NCBI GenBank assembly: GCA_035578175.1
Contig: JAQMRL010000003.1
Location: forward strand, 61,116,672 to 61,180,671
Source: Catonia carolina
Lineage: Eukaryota > Arthropoda > Insecta > Hemiptera > Achilidae
Direction of reading: 5' to 3'
Length of the DNA stretch: 64,000 nt
Shown here: piece by piece, positions 1 to 11,302 of the stretch
Position numbering within the stretch: the stretch's first letter is position 1
Layout: the number at the start of each line of letters is the position of its first letter
Program-made: the position numbers and the translations under genes
Notes under the pieces: generated by a model
Database searches by the model: none
The model's input: the letters and a program-made list of their open reading frames with translations, nothing else
Told to the model about the DNA's origin: nothing

Positions 1-774
1 AACATGTAGAGTAAGATTTATTTATAGTATAAATTGACTATCTTTTATCTTGTATTTGTTTTTTATTTTATTGATAAAAGTAAAACAGAAGGAGTATAGC
101 TGTTGAACTACATAATCGATATAAATCGAATAAATCTCAGTTTTATTTTATAAATAGAGACTATAAAATTATCTATCTATTTAATTTGTAGCTTATTTTT
201 ATATAAAAACTCGTTGGATGGTTAATTTATCAGAGAAATTATCAGTGATTAGGTAATAGTTATCAGAGATTATTGGTAGGTAATACAGAAATTTACGAAT
301 ACAAAATACTCAGTTCTTATCCAGTTTTCCGATAATGATCAATTAAAATGTATGTTAATACGTCAAGACTCATTGTAAAAAATTGACGTTTACGTATGTT
401 AAAGGTCACAATTTTCTCAATAATTTTCACTAATTTAAAAATAAAATCTGGCGGTTCATTTTAATATGGGTCCGTTTTAAGACAAAAATTCTATTTCACT
501 TCCACGTAAAGGTAGCTAAATAATTGTTAAACTGAAATATGAATTTTTACAACACTATTGAGCTAAGATCGATTTTTCTATTAATAGTAAATATATTTTT
601 ATTATCTAGATAGAAAATTTATGTTCTTAGATTCAAAAACATGAATAATAAGTTAATAAATTAACGCAAAAAACATAAACTAAAACAATATTATCTAATA
701 ATAATAATAAAAAATGTTACAGATCAAAGGAGAATAAAAAATTAAATATTTTTAAAAAATTAAAAATTAAAATT
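1..774. other. AT-rich stretch, nothing recognised
   Basis: No ORF of interest, no RNA gene and no recognisable repeat. The sequence is AT-rich with many short A and T runs. Confidence 0.6.
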
Positions 775-945
775 GCCGGTCGCATTGGCGTAGTTGGTAA
801 CGTTCTCGCCTCTCGTCATGCGGTCATGGGTTAGAATCCCGCTCAGGCACGGCAAATTTTCACGTTACAAAACTTATTTCATCCTCCATTGTACACAGCT
901 ACACCCCAACGTCGTCACTAATGACCGTTGTAGTTGATGCGGGAG
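775..945 (+). repeat. tRNA-derived SINE, family S1, copy a
   Basis: The head resembles a tRNA gene with an internal Pol III promoter: an A-box-like TGGCGTAGTTGG near 786 and a B-box region near 830 (GGGTTAGAATCCC, where other copies read GGGTTCGAATCCC). The body continues with CGTTACAAAA, then CATCCTCCATTGTA and a segment ending near GTTGATGCG. Three further copies share this head (30359-30509, 34867-35063, 49079-49259), so it is interspersed. The B-box mutation suggests this copy is inactive. Confidence 0.8.
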
Positions 946-1489
946 CAGTCATATTGGGCCAGGGGCCGAAAGGGCCAAAAACCCCCGCTGTGTGTATTGA
1001 CATGTTTGACTTAATTTTAATGAGGATCTCCTTTGTCCTCCTTTAGATAAAGGTGGTCACTTTTTTCCGACAGTGTTCTCTCTCTGTCACTCTTCACAGT
1101 GTTCTCTGTCTTCTTCTACTCTACCTGCTACCTGCTCAACCCTTAACAATTCCATAACTGTTCAATAGTGATCAAACCACTTTAACGTAGCAATGCTTAC
1201 AGAGCTCATTTTAGAAAAAGATCTTCTAAATTCATGCTATTTGAATGTGTGCTGATTTTTAACTATGATGTGTTATTAAACAGCATAATTTTGAACAGTA
1301 CGCACTCATCTTTAGCGGCATTAATTCCAACTGCCGCTAAATTATTTTTCTCAGATTAAATGACTTGGTTTATTTAAATTATTTTAAGAAATGAAACCAT
1401 AATTTTTTCTGTGGGTTATCAGACCAAGAAAATACAAATTTACACGGACAGATCTAATGGTTTTATACAATTAACATAAAACAACTTTT
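946..1489. other. Intergenic stretch with one hairpin
   Basis: Starts with a short GC-richer run (GGGGCCGAAAGGGCC) that may be part of a repeat. The only clear structure is the hairpin at 1311-1341. No ORF is supported. Confidence 0.5.
1311..1341. repeat. Perfect 10-bp stem inverted repeat
   Basis: TTTAGCGGCA and TGCCGCTAAA are perfect reverse complements separated by 11 nt. Purpose unknown. The GC content of the stem stands out from its surroundings. Confidence 0.7.
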
Positions 1490-1775
1490 TTTGTCATCAG
1501 TCTCTCGACTGGTTTGATGCAGTTCTCCAAGTTGTTCTATTTTGCGCAAGTCGTTTCATGTCTACATACCTGTAACACACTACATCTTTTGTAATTTGCT
1601 TTGCATATTCTAATCTTTGCCTCCCCCTACAATTTACTCCCTCAATATTACCCTCCATTATTGATAGCCCAATACCTGGATATCTTAGGATATGCCCACC
1701 AGCCTATCCCTTCTTCTGGTAAGATGCTTCCATATACTTCTTTTTTCATCCACTCGCCTAAGAACCTCTAAATTA

Positions 1776-3145
1776 CCGTATTTTCCGGACGATAAGACGC
1801 ATTTTTTTCCGTAGGAAAATGACCTAAAAATTACCATGCGTCTTATGGTCCGAACGCTAGCTATATTTCAGGGTAGATGCTTTCTATAATAATATTTAAT
1901 ACTACCGTACTCTACTTAAACACGTTCAATAACTAGGGATTTCAAAACAAAACATACAATGATATAGGATGTACCGTAGTTTTTAAATTGTATCGTCTTG
2001 AAGATTCTAAGCATACATAGTAGTTTCTGTATCGATATTACTTACGGTAAATAGCATAGCATTTTAAAATGTGAAGCATGTTTCGTACTCTTTCGCTTTT
2101 AAATTAAAAGTGGTTCAATATGCTAAAGATAATGGCATTCGGGCAGTAGAAAGGCATTTTTTACCTCCTCCAACAGAAAAAATGATTCAGGAATGGCGGA
2201 AACAAGAAAATTTATTACTCAAGCCAGATAATAAGAAACATACCAGTAAATTTTGAACTCATGCCTCATGTCTACTGTCATGTCATTTGAACTCATGTCT
2301 ACCTGATTTGACAATGCAGTATGTCAGTTCAGGTAGACAGTCCGACACGATGTCACGTATATACACAAACTAGCAACATGGAAAGTAACACCCACTCCCG
2401 CATTACCCATCTATTTTTCAAAATTCTAAAAATTCTACCACAACATTGGCCAATCTATATTTCATGTTAACATATCTGTACTAAGTTTTTTACGCTGAAT
2501 AAAACGATAGTTTGCCCGAGCCGAACGATCGTGTGGTTACCGAGATAGCAAGGGTTCAGAATATTGTTAATAAATCAAAATTTAAAGAACGTATGAATTT
2601 TAAATTTCGTACACGCTGTAAAAATATAATTGTCTATGTCGTGTTAAAATTTAAAACGTTTCGGTCAAATATTTATCGAGTTACACGCCTCTAAACGCAT
2701 GAAATTTGTTGCGGTATCAAAAAAACCGGGTCTTTTTGTCTTCCAACCTCGATATGGCAACTTTTAAACAACATTAAAAATATAGGACTATTATAAGTCA
2801 ACGCAGAAAAAAATGAGCTAAATTTTGGTGTAAAGTATGTTGAAATCCGACTCATAGTTATGGAGATGCAAGGGTTCCAACTCGGGTGTCTATGATTATG
2901 AAACCGATAGTAGTAATTTACGTACTTACAGTTTCTATATCCATGTCTTTTTGTAAATTCATGACTATAAAATAATTATATATATTGTATCTTCTGTACT
3001 TGCTGTTTTCCAAATAAAAAAATCACATTTACCTGTATTAAAAAACTAATTAAAATCAGTCAAAATAATTTTTAGATAATTTTTTGCCTTGAAAAACAAG
3101 GGTGCGTCTTATCGTCCGATGCGTCTTATCGTCCGAAAAATACGG
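1776..3145 (+). mobile_element. pogo/Tigger-type DNA transposon inserted in L1 copy A
   Basis: The ends are inverted: CCGTATTTTCCGGACGATAA on the left, and the reverse complement of the right end reads CCGTATTTTTCGGACGATAA. A TA dinucleotide lies on each side (1774-1775 and 3146-3147). L1 copy B shows the uninterrupted sequence near 10020 with a single TA at that point, so the limits are certain. The motif GCGTCTTATCGTCCG is repeated in tandem at the right end and again in both orientations near the left end. Length 1370 bp. It carries one recognisable coding scrap at 2071-2256. Confidence 0.9.
2071..2256 (+). pseudogene. pogo/Tigger transposase N-terminal DNA-binding fragment
   Basis: The 61-residue reading frame has the pattern of the N-terminal helix-turn-helix of pogo-group transposases: FAFKLKVVQYAKDNGIRAVERHF near residues 8-30, then IQEWRKQENLL near 39-49. 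In the family this domain binds the terminal inverted repeats. The frame stops soon after the helices and no DDE catalytic domain is visible in the rest of the element, so this is a deletion remnant. The frame opens with GTG in genomic sequence, and the true start is not determinable. Confidence 0.7.
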
Positions 3146-3309
3146 TACTTATTTTGTCCACCCACCAAATCTTTAACATTTTCCTGTAACACCACATTTC
3201 TAAAGCTTCTATCCTCTTCTTTTCTACAGCCCCTATCACCCACGTTTCACTCCCGTATAATGCTACACTTCAAATATAATGTTGTAAGAAATTTTTCCTG
3301 ATCAGTAAA

Positions 3310-4590
3310 TCAATGTTTGTGGTCAGTAAGCTGTTTTTTTTTTATTCCAAAGGCTTTTCTAGCTTGAGCAATTCTACTTTTGATATCACGTGTGGTTCTT
3401 CTACCATCCTTTGTTATTTTACTCTCTAGATAGCAGAATTCCCTAACTTCCTGTATGTTTTCGTTGCCTACTTTTACATTACCCATCTCTTCTAAACCAC
3501 TCTTACTGCTGCACGACACTTTCAATTTGTTCTTATTAATTTTCATGAAGTAATCCTTTCTCATGATCTCATCCATTCCATTTAAGATATCCTCCAGTTC
3601 TTTCTTTGTCTCGGCTAATACTACTATATCATTGGCGAATCTCAGCATTTTTATTGTTTCTGCTTGAGTTTTTTTTCTTGCGTCAAATGTCTCCTTCACT
3701 TCATTTATAGCCTCTTCTATACACAAGTTAAAAAGTAGTGGTGACAATGAACAACCTTGTCGTTCACCTTTCTTACAGCAGCATATTTTTCGTACCCTCA
3801 ATTCTCAAAACAGCCGTTTGATTCTTATACAGACCGTTAATAACTTTCCTTTCCTTGTATTAATTCCTAGCCTTTTCAAAGTTTCAAACATTTTACTCCA
3901 GTCCAGACCGTCAAATGCTTTCTCTACATCCACAAGCGCCATATAAGTAGTTCTATTTTTCTTTATCCTTTTCTCAATAATCAATCTCAGAGCCAATATT
4001 GCATCTCGAGTTCCCATTCTCCTTCTAAATCCAAATTGGTCATCGTCCAACACTTCTTCTATTCGGTGTTCTATTCTCCTGTATATAATTCTTGTCAGTA
4101 TCTTGGATGCATGGCATGTTAGGCTGGGGTTCTGTAATGTTCAAACTTCTCCGCTCCTGACTTTTTTGGTATAGGAATCATATTTTTTTTAAAAGTCCAA
4201 TGTTACTTCACTCTCATAAATTCTGCACACAAGTTTGTACAATTTGTTTTGAGCAACTTCGCCACAACTTAATAATAATTCCGATGGTATGTTATCTATT
4301 CCTGCCGTCTTATTCATATTCATATCCTTAAGTGCCCAATCGAATTCTTACCGTAGTATAGGGTCCCCTCTTTGATCTTCTTCAACGTCAGTTTCTTGTT
4401 CTATCGCATCATGCCCTAATTTTTTTCCCCTGTAGAGTTGGTTTACGTATTCCTTCCATCTTTCAGCTCTCTTTTGGCCGTTCAACAATGGTTTGCCACC
4501 TGCACTTTGTAGATTAACAGCTTTCTTCTTTCGTTCTCCAAAGTTTTTCCTTATTTTACTGTAAGCTCCGTCTACTTTACCAACTACCAT
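3310..4590 (-). pseudogene. Reverse transcriptase region of L1 copy A, broken
   Basis: Three frame-shifted pieces on the minus strand correspond to one protein. 4348-4590 matches the linker before the RT (MVVGKVDGAYSKIRKNFGE). 3805-4053 contains the RT entry and motif A (QFGFRRRMGTRDAI, then VDVEKAFDGLDWSK). 3310-3801 contains GCSLSPLLFNLCIEEAI and the catalytic box. That box reads FANDIVVL where copy B has FADDIVVL, so one metal-binding aspartate is lost. In the family this enzyme reverse-transcribes the LINE RNA at the nicked target. Confidence 0.85.
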
Positions 4591-4989
4591 TTTACTTTCA
4601 ATGTCCGTACATTCCGCTCAGATCCAATTTTCCTTCGCTTTCTTAACACCTTTTGTTTATGGTATTTCTCAAGTAGCAATATTGCCTTTTGCCTCTTTCG
4701 TCCTTTGCGTTTTTATATTTCCTTCGCTCATCCATCAGTTCTAAAATATCATTAGTAATCCAAGGTTTCCTACCTCTTCTTTTAGTATGTCCTAACCATT
4801 CTTCCGCTGCTTTCACTACCACCTCCTTGAAGTTTATCCACTCCTCCTCGACATTTCTTTTGTCATTACCTCTTTCTTCTATCCCTTTGTGAATACTCTC
4901 CTAGAAACCTATTTGGTTGTCATTTCTCTTAGTTTGTCTACATCCCACCTAGCATTTCCCTGTATCTTCTTCAGTTTTTAAAGTTTAAG

Positions 4990-5740
4990 CCTGCTATCCA
5001 TTACTACTAAGTTATAATCACTTCCTATGTCTGCACCTGGATAGGCTTTACAGAGTTCATAATCTGGTTTTTGAATATTTGTTTAACCATTATATAATCT
5101 ATTTGGTGTCTTCCCTGGTCACCTGGCAGCATCCAAGTGTATAACCTTCTTTTGTGATTCTTAAATAGTGTATTGCCTATCACTAAATTATATTTGGAGC
5201 AGAAATAAAATATACCAGCCGACTCCCTCTGTCATTTCTCTTCCCTAGACCATATTCTCCGATTATCTTTCCTTCTTTTCCTTCTCCAACTACTGCATTC
5301 CAGTCTCCCTAACTATCAAATTTTCATCACCCAGGGGTATTTTATTACTTCATCTAATTTCTCATATACTTGTTCTATTTCTTCCTTTCTATGTTAAGAC
5401 GTAGGCATGTAGACCTGCACTATAGTGGTGGGCTTTGGTTTCGTATCTACTCTAACCATGATAATCCTATCACTACACTGCTTGTAGTCGGTCCATTTTT
5501 GTCTTTGTCCATTTTTTTTATTCATTACTATAACTACTCCACCCTGCCCTCCGATGGCTTCAGTATTAATAACCCTATAATTCCCTGACCAAAAGTCTTG
5601 ACCATCGTCCCAGCGTACCTCACTAATGCCTACAATATCTAACTTCAACCTATCCATTTCCTTTTTTAAATTCTCTAACCTACCAGTTTGTTTTAAGCTC
5701 CTAACATTCCATGTTCCAACTCGAAGGATTTCAGAAACTT
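4990..5740 (-). pseudogene. Endonuclease domain of L1 copy A, broken
   Basis: Read on the minus strand, an apurinic-type endonuclease start is visible near 5735-5710 (TWNVRSLKQTGRLENL), continuing in the open frame 5394-5657 with MDRLKLDIVGISEVRW and VVIVMNKKNGQRQKW. The same fold is found in RTE-group LINE endonucleases, which nick the genomic target. Downstream frames are interrupted, with the end of the domain (DIGSDHNLVVM-like) near 5010-5030. It lies upstream of the RT region in the same element. Confidence 0.8.
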
Positions 5741-5800
5741 TTATTTTTTTGATGAAGTCCCCTCTGATAGTCCTCGCCCGGAGACCAGAATGGAAGACTA

Positions 5801-6208
5801 GTGTAGCAGTCAGTATTCTGCTACATCTGTTTATGGATAGTTATTAAAGAAGAATATTAAATTTTCAAAAATTAGTTAAAAATTTTAATACTGTAATTTC
5901 AAGTTAAAATTCATTCATGTGAAATTATTTTTAATTAGGATAAAAAAATTTATTAAATAATTTTTCAATTAAAATCTTCAATTGTTGTAAAAAAAATATT
6001 AAGTTAAAGAAATTTAAAACAGCTGTGGCTGAGAGTAGGTTGAGACCATAATGTTTAAACAGTATTTATCCTAATTAAAAAAAATTTCACATGAATGTAT
6101 TTTAACTTGAAATTACAGTATTAAAATTTTTAACTAATTTTTGAAAAATTTATATGCTTCTTTAATAATTATCCATAAACAGATGTAGCAGAATACTGAC
6201 TGCTACAC
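5801..6208. mobile_element. Foldback MITE inserted in the 5' part of L1 copy A
   Basis: Two arms of about 150 bp (5801-5950 and about 6058-6208) are reverse complements, with a spacer of about 100 bp. The ends read GTGTAGCAGTCAGTATTCTG and its complement, and TA flanks both ends (5799-5800, 6209-6210). Each end also holds its own small stem, TGTAGCAG with CTGCTACA. There is no coding capacity. LINE sequence resumes on the right, which sets the limits. The TA target suggests a Tc1/mariner-mobilised element, but the superfamily is inferred. Confidence 0.85.
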
Positions 6209-6659
6209 TAGTTTATCTCCGGAATGTTTTACATGTGAGGACGCAATCATAATTTTTCATATTTTGAAGTTCTCGAGGTTCTAGAAGTTCTCGAATCTCT
6301 TGACCTGCATATACTAAGTAAGCTTAACCAGAATCATACATGAAGGAGTTTCCTCACGATATTTCTAGTCAGACAGAAAAAGGTGTAATCTACTGTTGCT
6401 TTCAGCTTTTTAGTTGGCAGACTTAATGCCCCAAGCCACCGTCTGCCTGGATGGAATGGGCAGCCCTTCCAGATCCGTTCACCATGAGACGGTCATCGTG
6501 CTGATGAGCGGTCGCAAGGTTACTAACAGGCCACACGACGTGAATGTATGGATACGACACTAGCCTTCTATCCCGGCCGATTCCCTTAAGCCTTTTGTAA
6601 AAGGAATTAAGGGGTCTCCTTCCAGTTGACGATAGAAGCCCTTAATAGCCCAAAAACAA

Positions 6660-7529
6660 CTTATACCTATTTAAGATAATAAGTTACTTAAATTTTAACA
6701 GTTTAATTTTAATTGGTCTTACAGTAGGTAACAATTTTTAACACGTTACATTAAAACGTAATAATATTGTAAGTCACTTAAAATAATATACGTTTTATGA
6801 AGTAAATTAATTTTCTTAACTAAAGTAATTCTTAATTACAGTATAATTTACATAGCTCAATTGTAGTATAATTTAAGTACTATAATATTGGGCGTGTTCA
6901 TATTAAATAAAATAAAAGAAACTAAACATTATGAATGCAATAACAAAGAACTACACAAAAAGTTAAACCAATTAATAGAAACCTAACATAAAAAAATATG
7001 TAGTGATAGGTATAAAGATCTTAAGACAAAAATTGTCGGTTTTGAGTTAAGTGCACTACCCAGTCAGAAAAATGTTCTCTTTTAATTGGTACCAAGGGGT
7101 TAAGTGTAGCTATATCCTGAAGGAAATTATGTGACTGATCTAAATGGCTTTACAAAAAAGTTCTTTTCGCGTAACGGTATAAAAGTCTCAATTGTAAAAC
7201 TTGATACCCTTAGATTTAGTTTCTAAGCGTTTTTTATTTTGTACAAACGGTATTAAGTTGAGTTGAGAACGTTAGGCTATACAAACAGTAGTTCATTTAG
7301 TTTAGCTTTAGTTCTCTAGTCTTATTCATCTGTACAAAAAGATCGTAAGTTGAGCTATCCAATACATCAATTGTCGAATAACAAATGGTGAGATCAAATG
7401 GAAACACAATCAATTTGAAGGGTCGATATGACAAGAAATCTAATGTTCGATTTTGCAGTCCTGTTAAAAACCGTTCTGGAAGTTAGGAAAGTAAAGCAAT
7501 TAAAGAAGACCCTTTTAGAAGACATGATG
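6660..7529. other. AT-rich stretch, nothing recognised
   Basis: No coding or repeat similarity recognised. It lies between the end of L1 copy A and the mariner derivative. Confidence 0.5.
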
Positions 7530-7531
7530 TA

Positions 7532-8501
7532 CGAGGCGTGTTCAGAAAATAAGTACCGTTTTTCAAAAAAACAAGTAAAACAAATTTTTTCAACACAATT
7601 TTATTTCTACATGAAAGCCCAAACCTTAAACTATTTTTCGACATAGTTTCCACCGATGTTCAAACACTTGTCGTAGCGGGTGATCAATTTGTCTTTACCC
7701 TCTTCATAGAAGGTTCCCGCCAACGAATGTAGCCACGACTCCACGGCAGTTTTCACTTCATTGTCGGTTTCAAAGCGTTGGCCGCTTAGCTCGCGCTACA
7801 TGAGCAGGAACCAATGGTAGTCAAACGTTGTCAAGTCCGGGTTGTAGGGCAGGTGATCGAACTGCTCCCAACGAAATTGTCGAACCAATGTTTGAGTGTC
7901 ACCAGCGGTATGGGGGCGAGCATTGTCATGGAGCAACACAATTCCGTTACTGAGCATTCCTCTCCGTTTGTTTTGAATTGCCCGCCTTAGTTTTCTTAAG
8001 GTTTTGCAATACCTTGCCGCATTAATGGTTTCACCTCTTGGAAGAAAGTCAATCAGCAAAACACCTTTCCGATCCCAAAAGACAGTGCACATGATTTTTT
8101 GTGCAGACATTGTCGTCTTGAATTTTTTTTCTTCGGGGATTGCGTGTGTCGCCACTTCATTGACTGCTGTTTAGATTCCGGTGTGACATGACGGACCCAA
8201 GTTTCATCACCTGTCACAATTTTGTTTAAAAAATCCTCACCATCATCACCGTACCGAGTGAGAAAAGTCAAAGCACTTCCGAGTCTCTTGGTTTTGTGCA
8301 CGTCGGTGGCGGGAACCTTCTACGAAGAGGGCATAGATGATAAATTGATCACCCGCTACGACAAGTTTTTGAACATCGGTGGAAACTATGTCGAAAAATA
8401 GTTTAAGGTTTGGGCTTTCATGTAGAAATAAAATTGTGTTGAAAAAAATTGTTTTACTTGTTTTTTTTAAAAAACGGTACTTATTTTCTGAACACGCCTC
8501 G
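7532..8501 (-). mobile_element. Mariner derivative with two copies of the same end
   Basis: TA lies on each side (7530-7531, 8502-8503) and both termini begin CGAGGCGTGTTCAGAAAATA. The similarity is not limited to short terminal repeats: 7532-7725 and 8302-8501 are inverted copies of about 195 bp, and both contain the C-terminal codons of mariner transposase up to the stop. The normal 5' end and the N-terminal coding part are absent. The element is therefore a palindromic recombinant made from two 3' ends, with a partial transposase in between on the minus strand. Length 970 bp. Confidence 0.88.
7631..8301 (-). pseudogene. Mariner transposase, N-terminally deleted and frameshifted
   Basis: Reading minus: KTKRLGSALTFLTRYG, TGDETWVRHVTPESKQQSMKWRH (8053-8301), a frameshift near 8110, then LPRGETINAARYCKTLRKL, HDNARPHTAG and YNPDLTTFDYHWF (7796-8155). 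An in-frame stop follows at the end of that frame, and the C-terminus GTFYEEGKDKLITRYDK ends with a stop at 7631. The acidic residues expected of the mariner DD34D catalytic triad are visible in GDETW, HDNARPH and FDYHWF. About the first third of a normal mariner protein (typically near 345-350 residues) is missing, replaced by the inverted copy of the 3' end at 8302. It cannot make active enzyme. Confidence 0.9.
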
Positions 8502-8503
8502 TA

Positions 8504-9029
8504 CAATGGTTAAGATATCATAAAGGACAAGAAGGTGCGTATTATTATGCACTATTATCGAAAGAGCCTTCAGGGTGATCCGTTCAATCAAATAAACTTT
8601 CTTCGAAGAGGAAAGAAGACTCTTCATAGTGTAAGTATAAGTCCTAAATATGAATCTGAGGTTAAATTTCAGAAGAAAAGACAAAAGGTTTCTTGAACTG
8701 CTTGAACTTGTAGTACACATTTTTCATGATGTTTATTTAAATTTTAAAATAACAGCTGCTGCTAAATGTATTAGTCCTGACCTGGTACAAATACAACCAG
8801 ATGAAATTTAAGACCAAAAAGTAGAAACCTAACTTAATGTTGCTTGTTTTTACATAATATTTCTATTTGTTTGAATTATAAATTAACCTCAATTTTAACC
8901 ATTATTTTTATGATGAGACTTTTTTATAAAACGTCTAACGTGTTCGTTTAAAAAGTGTATGGAGAGCTTCAGGATTTAAAAAAAATTATATTAGGAAAAA
9001 ATGTTATTGTAGTTTCAGCTAAAGTTGTG
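8504..9029. other. AT-rich stretch, nothing recognised
   Basis: No recognisable coding sequence or repeat. Short ORFs here are not supported by any similarity I recognise. Confidence 0.5.
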
Positions 9030-9440
9030 TAACAAAATCTGTTATAAATGAACGAATATTGGAACCGATTAAAAAAAGAACAATACAATTTTTCGGACAC
9101 CTGTATAGAATAGATAACAATTGGTTTGTAAAACAAATTTTTAAGACTCTAAACAATATACTTAAGGTGTCGGATGAATGGTTTAAAGAAGTCAGAAAGG
9201 ATATTGAGAAAACTGGAATAAACAGAGAAACTTAATTAAGTGAACCAAACTCAGACAACTAATTAGGGATTTTAAGGGCTTCAAAGAAGAGCAAAAAACA
9301 CCGGGTGGACAATAGAAAGGAGAAAATCCTACCGTGAGCGAATGCTGAGAATGCAAAAAGAGCTGCCAGATACGTCTGAAGTGACCTCACGTGGTCTAAA
9401 ATTGGCCCTACACTAGGGGAAAATACTGTATGGAAATTTT
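9030..9440 (+). repeat. 3' end of a LINE, family L3, decayed
   Basis: Plus-strand reading gives a broken peptide ending typical of LINE polyproteins: FFGHLYRIDNNWFVKQIFKTL, then WFKEVRKDIEKTGINRE and a basic tail region. Related scraps occur at 14905-15040, 52835-52964 and 53385-53705 on the minus strand. Sequence after the coding end includes CACGTGGTCTAAAATTGGCC, shared with the 52.8 kb copy. It is 5'-truncated and out of frame. Confidence 0.7.
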
Positions 9441-9742
9441 AAGTTGAAATTTCCTTTGTAAAAACAAAAGCTCTTAATTTTTTAAGCACTTTGAGGAAGT
9501 AGAGGTATATTAGTACACTATGTCAAAACCAACAACCACCCGAACAAAAATTTTTCTTACGCCACTGCTCTCTCCTTCAGTTCTGAAATTATCAGGCTGT
9601 GATCCATCGACTAATGAAACCTACGAATGACTACGCGGAATAGTTTTTCTTCAGAAATCTGGTAGCGTGGAAGTCAGTATTATTTTCCCGTAAAATATTT
9701 AACATATTTTCTGTAATCGTCACTAATTGAATTTTTTTTTTG

Positions 9743-11302
9743 TCAGTCTCTCGACTGGTTTGATGCAGTTCTCCAACCTGATCTATCTTGCGCAAATCGT
9801 TTCATATCTACATACCTGTAACACCCTACATCTTTTGTAATTTGCTTTATATATTCTAATCTTTGCCTCCCTCTACAATTTACTCCCTCAATATTACCCT
9901 CTATTATTGATAGCCCAATACCTGGATGTCTTAGGATATGCTCCACTAGCCTATCCCTTCTTTTGGTAAGATGCTTCCATATACTTCTTTTTTCATCCAC
10001 TCGCCTAAGAACCTCTAAATTACTTATTTTGTCCACCCACCTAATCTTTAACATTTTCCTATAACACCACATTTCAAAAGCTTCTATCCTCTTCCTTTGT
10101 ACAGCCCCTATCACCCACGTTTCACTTCCGTATAATGCTACACTCGAAACATAATGTTTTAAGAAATTTTTCCTAATCTGTAAATCAATGTTTGTAGTCA
10201 GTAAGCTGTTTTTCATTTCAAAGGCTTTTCTAGCTTGAGCAATTCTACTCTTGATATCACTTGTGCTTCTACCATCCTTTGTTATTTTACTCTCTAGATA
10301 GCAGAATTCCCTAACTTCCTGTATGTTTTCTTTGCCTACTTTTAAATTTCCCATCTCTTCTAAACCACTCTTGCTGCTGCACAACACTTTTGTTTTGTTC
10401 TTATTAATTTTCATGAAGTAATCCTTTGTCAAGATATCATCCAATCCATTTAAGGCATCCTCTAGTTCTTTCTTTGACTCGGCTAATACTACTATATCAT
10501 CGGCGAATCTCAGCATTTTTATTGTTTCTCCTTGAATTTTTATTCCTGCGTCAAATTTCTCCTTCACTTCATTTATAGCCTCTTCTATATACAAGTTAAA
10601 AAGTAGTGGTGACAAAGAACAACCTTGTACACCTTTTCTCACAGCAGCCTCTTTGTCGTACCCCTCAATTCTCAAAACAGCCGTTTGATTCTTATACGGA
10701 CTGTAGATAACTTTCCTTTCTTTGTATTTAATTCCTAGCCTTTTCAAAGTTTTAAACATTTTACTCCAGCCCAAATTGTCAAATGCTTTCTCTAAATCTA
10801 CAAATGCCATAAAAGTAGTTTTATTTTTCTTTATCCTTTTCTCAATAATCAGTCTCAGAGCCAATATTGCATCTCGAGTTCCCATTCTCCTTCTAAATCC
10901 AAATTGGTCATCGTCCAATACTTCTTCTACTCGGTGTTCTATTCTCCTGTATATAATTCTTGTCAGTATCTTAGATGCATGGCATGTTAGGCTGATGGTT
11001 CTGTAATGTTCACACTTCTCCGCTCCTGACTTTTTTGGTATTGGAATCATAATATTTTTTTTAAAGTCCGATGGTACCTCTCCACTCTCATACATTCTGC
11101 ACACAAGATTGTATAATTTGTTTTGAGCAACTTCGCCACATCGTAATAATAATTCCGATGGTATGTTATCTATTCCTGGTGTCTTATTCATATTCATATC
11201 CTTAAGCGCCCGATCGAATTCTTCTCGTAGTATAGGGTCCCCTCTTTGATCTTCTTCAAACAGTCGGACGTAAAACCAAAAAAAAAAAAAGATCTTCAAC
11301 AT
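9743..11302 (-). pseudogene. Reverse transcriptase and C-terminus of L1 copy B (519-residue frame)
   Basis: An open frame covers the RT and C-terminal part of a LINE polyprotein. NIPSELLLRCG is near residues 46-56, QFGFRRRMGTRDAI near 133-146, motif A AFVDLEKAF near 166-174 with the catalytic Asp, GVQGCSLSPLLFNLY near 224-238, and the catalytic FADDIVVL near 266-273. After the RT come SETWVIG, EAFEMWCYRKMLKIRW and a C-terminal GRQRLEYIKQITKDVG region typical of RTE-type elements. The first 15 or so residues come from the SINE-tail insertion, so the apparent start is artificial and the frame is cut off from its endonuclease. The RT core looks chemically intact, but autonomous movement is not possible from this truncated copy. 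Confidence 0.9.

Larger units (their letters stand above)
1490..6650 (-). mobile_element. RTE-like non-LTR retrotransposon, L1 copy A, with two nested insertions
   Basis: Minus-strand LINE whose 3' end lies near 1490, next to a T run (the poly-A tail on the minus strand), and whose 5' part reaches at least 6300. The parts in coding order are an endonuclease start near 5735 (TWNVRSL), a linker, a reverse transcriptase region (about 3310-4590) and the 3' end. Copy B at 9735-12014 is colinear and closely similar. Copy A is interrupted by a pogo/Tigger element (1776-3145) and a foldback element (5801-6208). Frameshifts are frequent and the polymerase motif reads FAND rather than FADD, so it is dead. 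The exact 5' limit is uncertain; about 6420-6650 is GC-richer and may be the LINE 5' region. The RTE assignment is tentative and rests on RT and C-terminal motifs. Confidence 0.85.

Noticed and set aside
9743..11302. 519-residue ORF as a host gene or intact LINE gene
   Set aside because: It is the RT part of a 5'-truncated LINE with target duplication; its N-terminus comes from a SINE-tail insertion.
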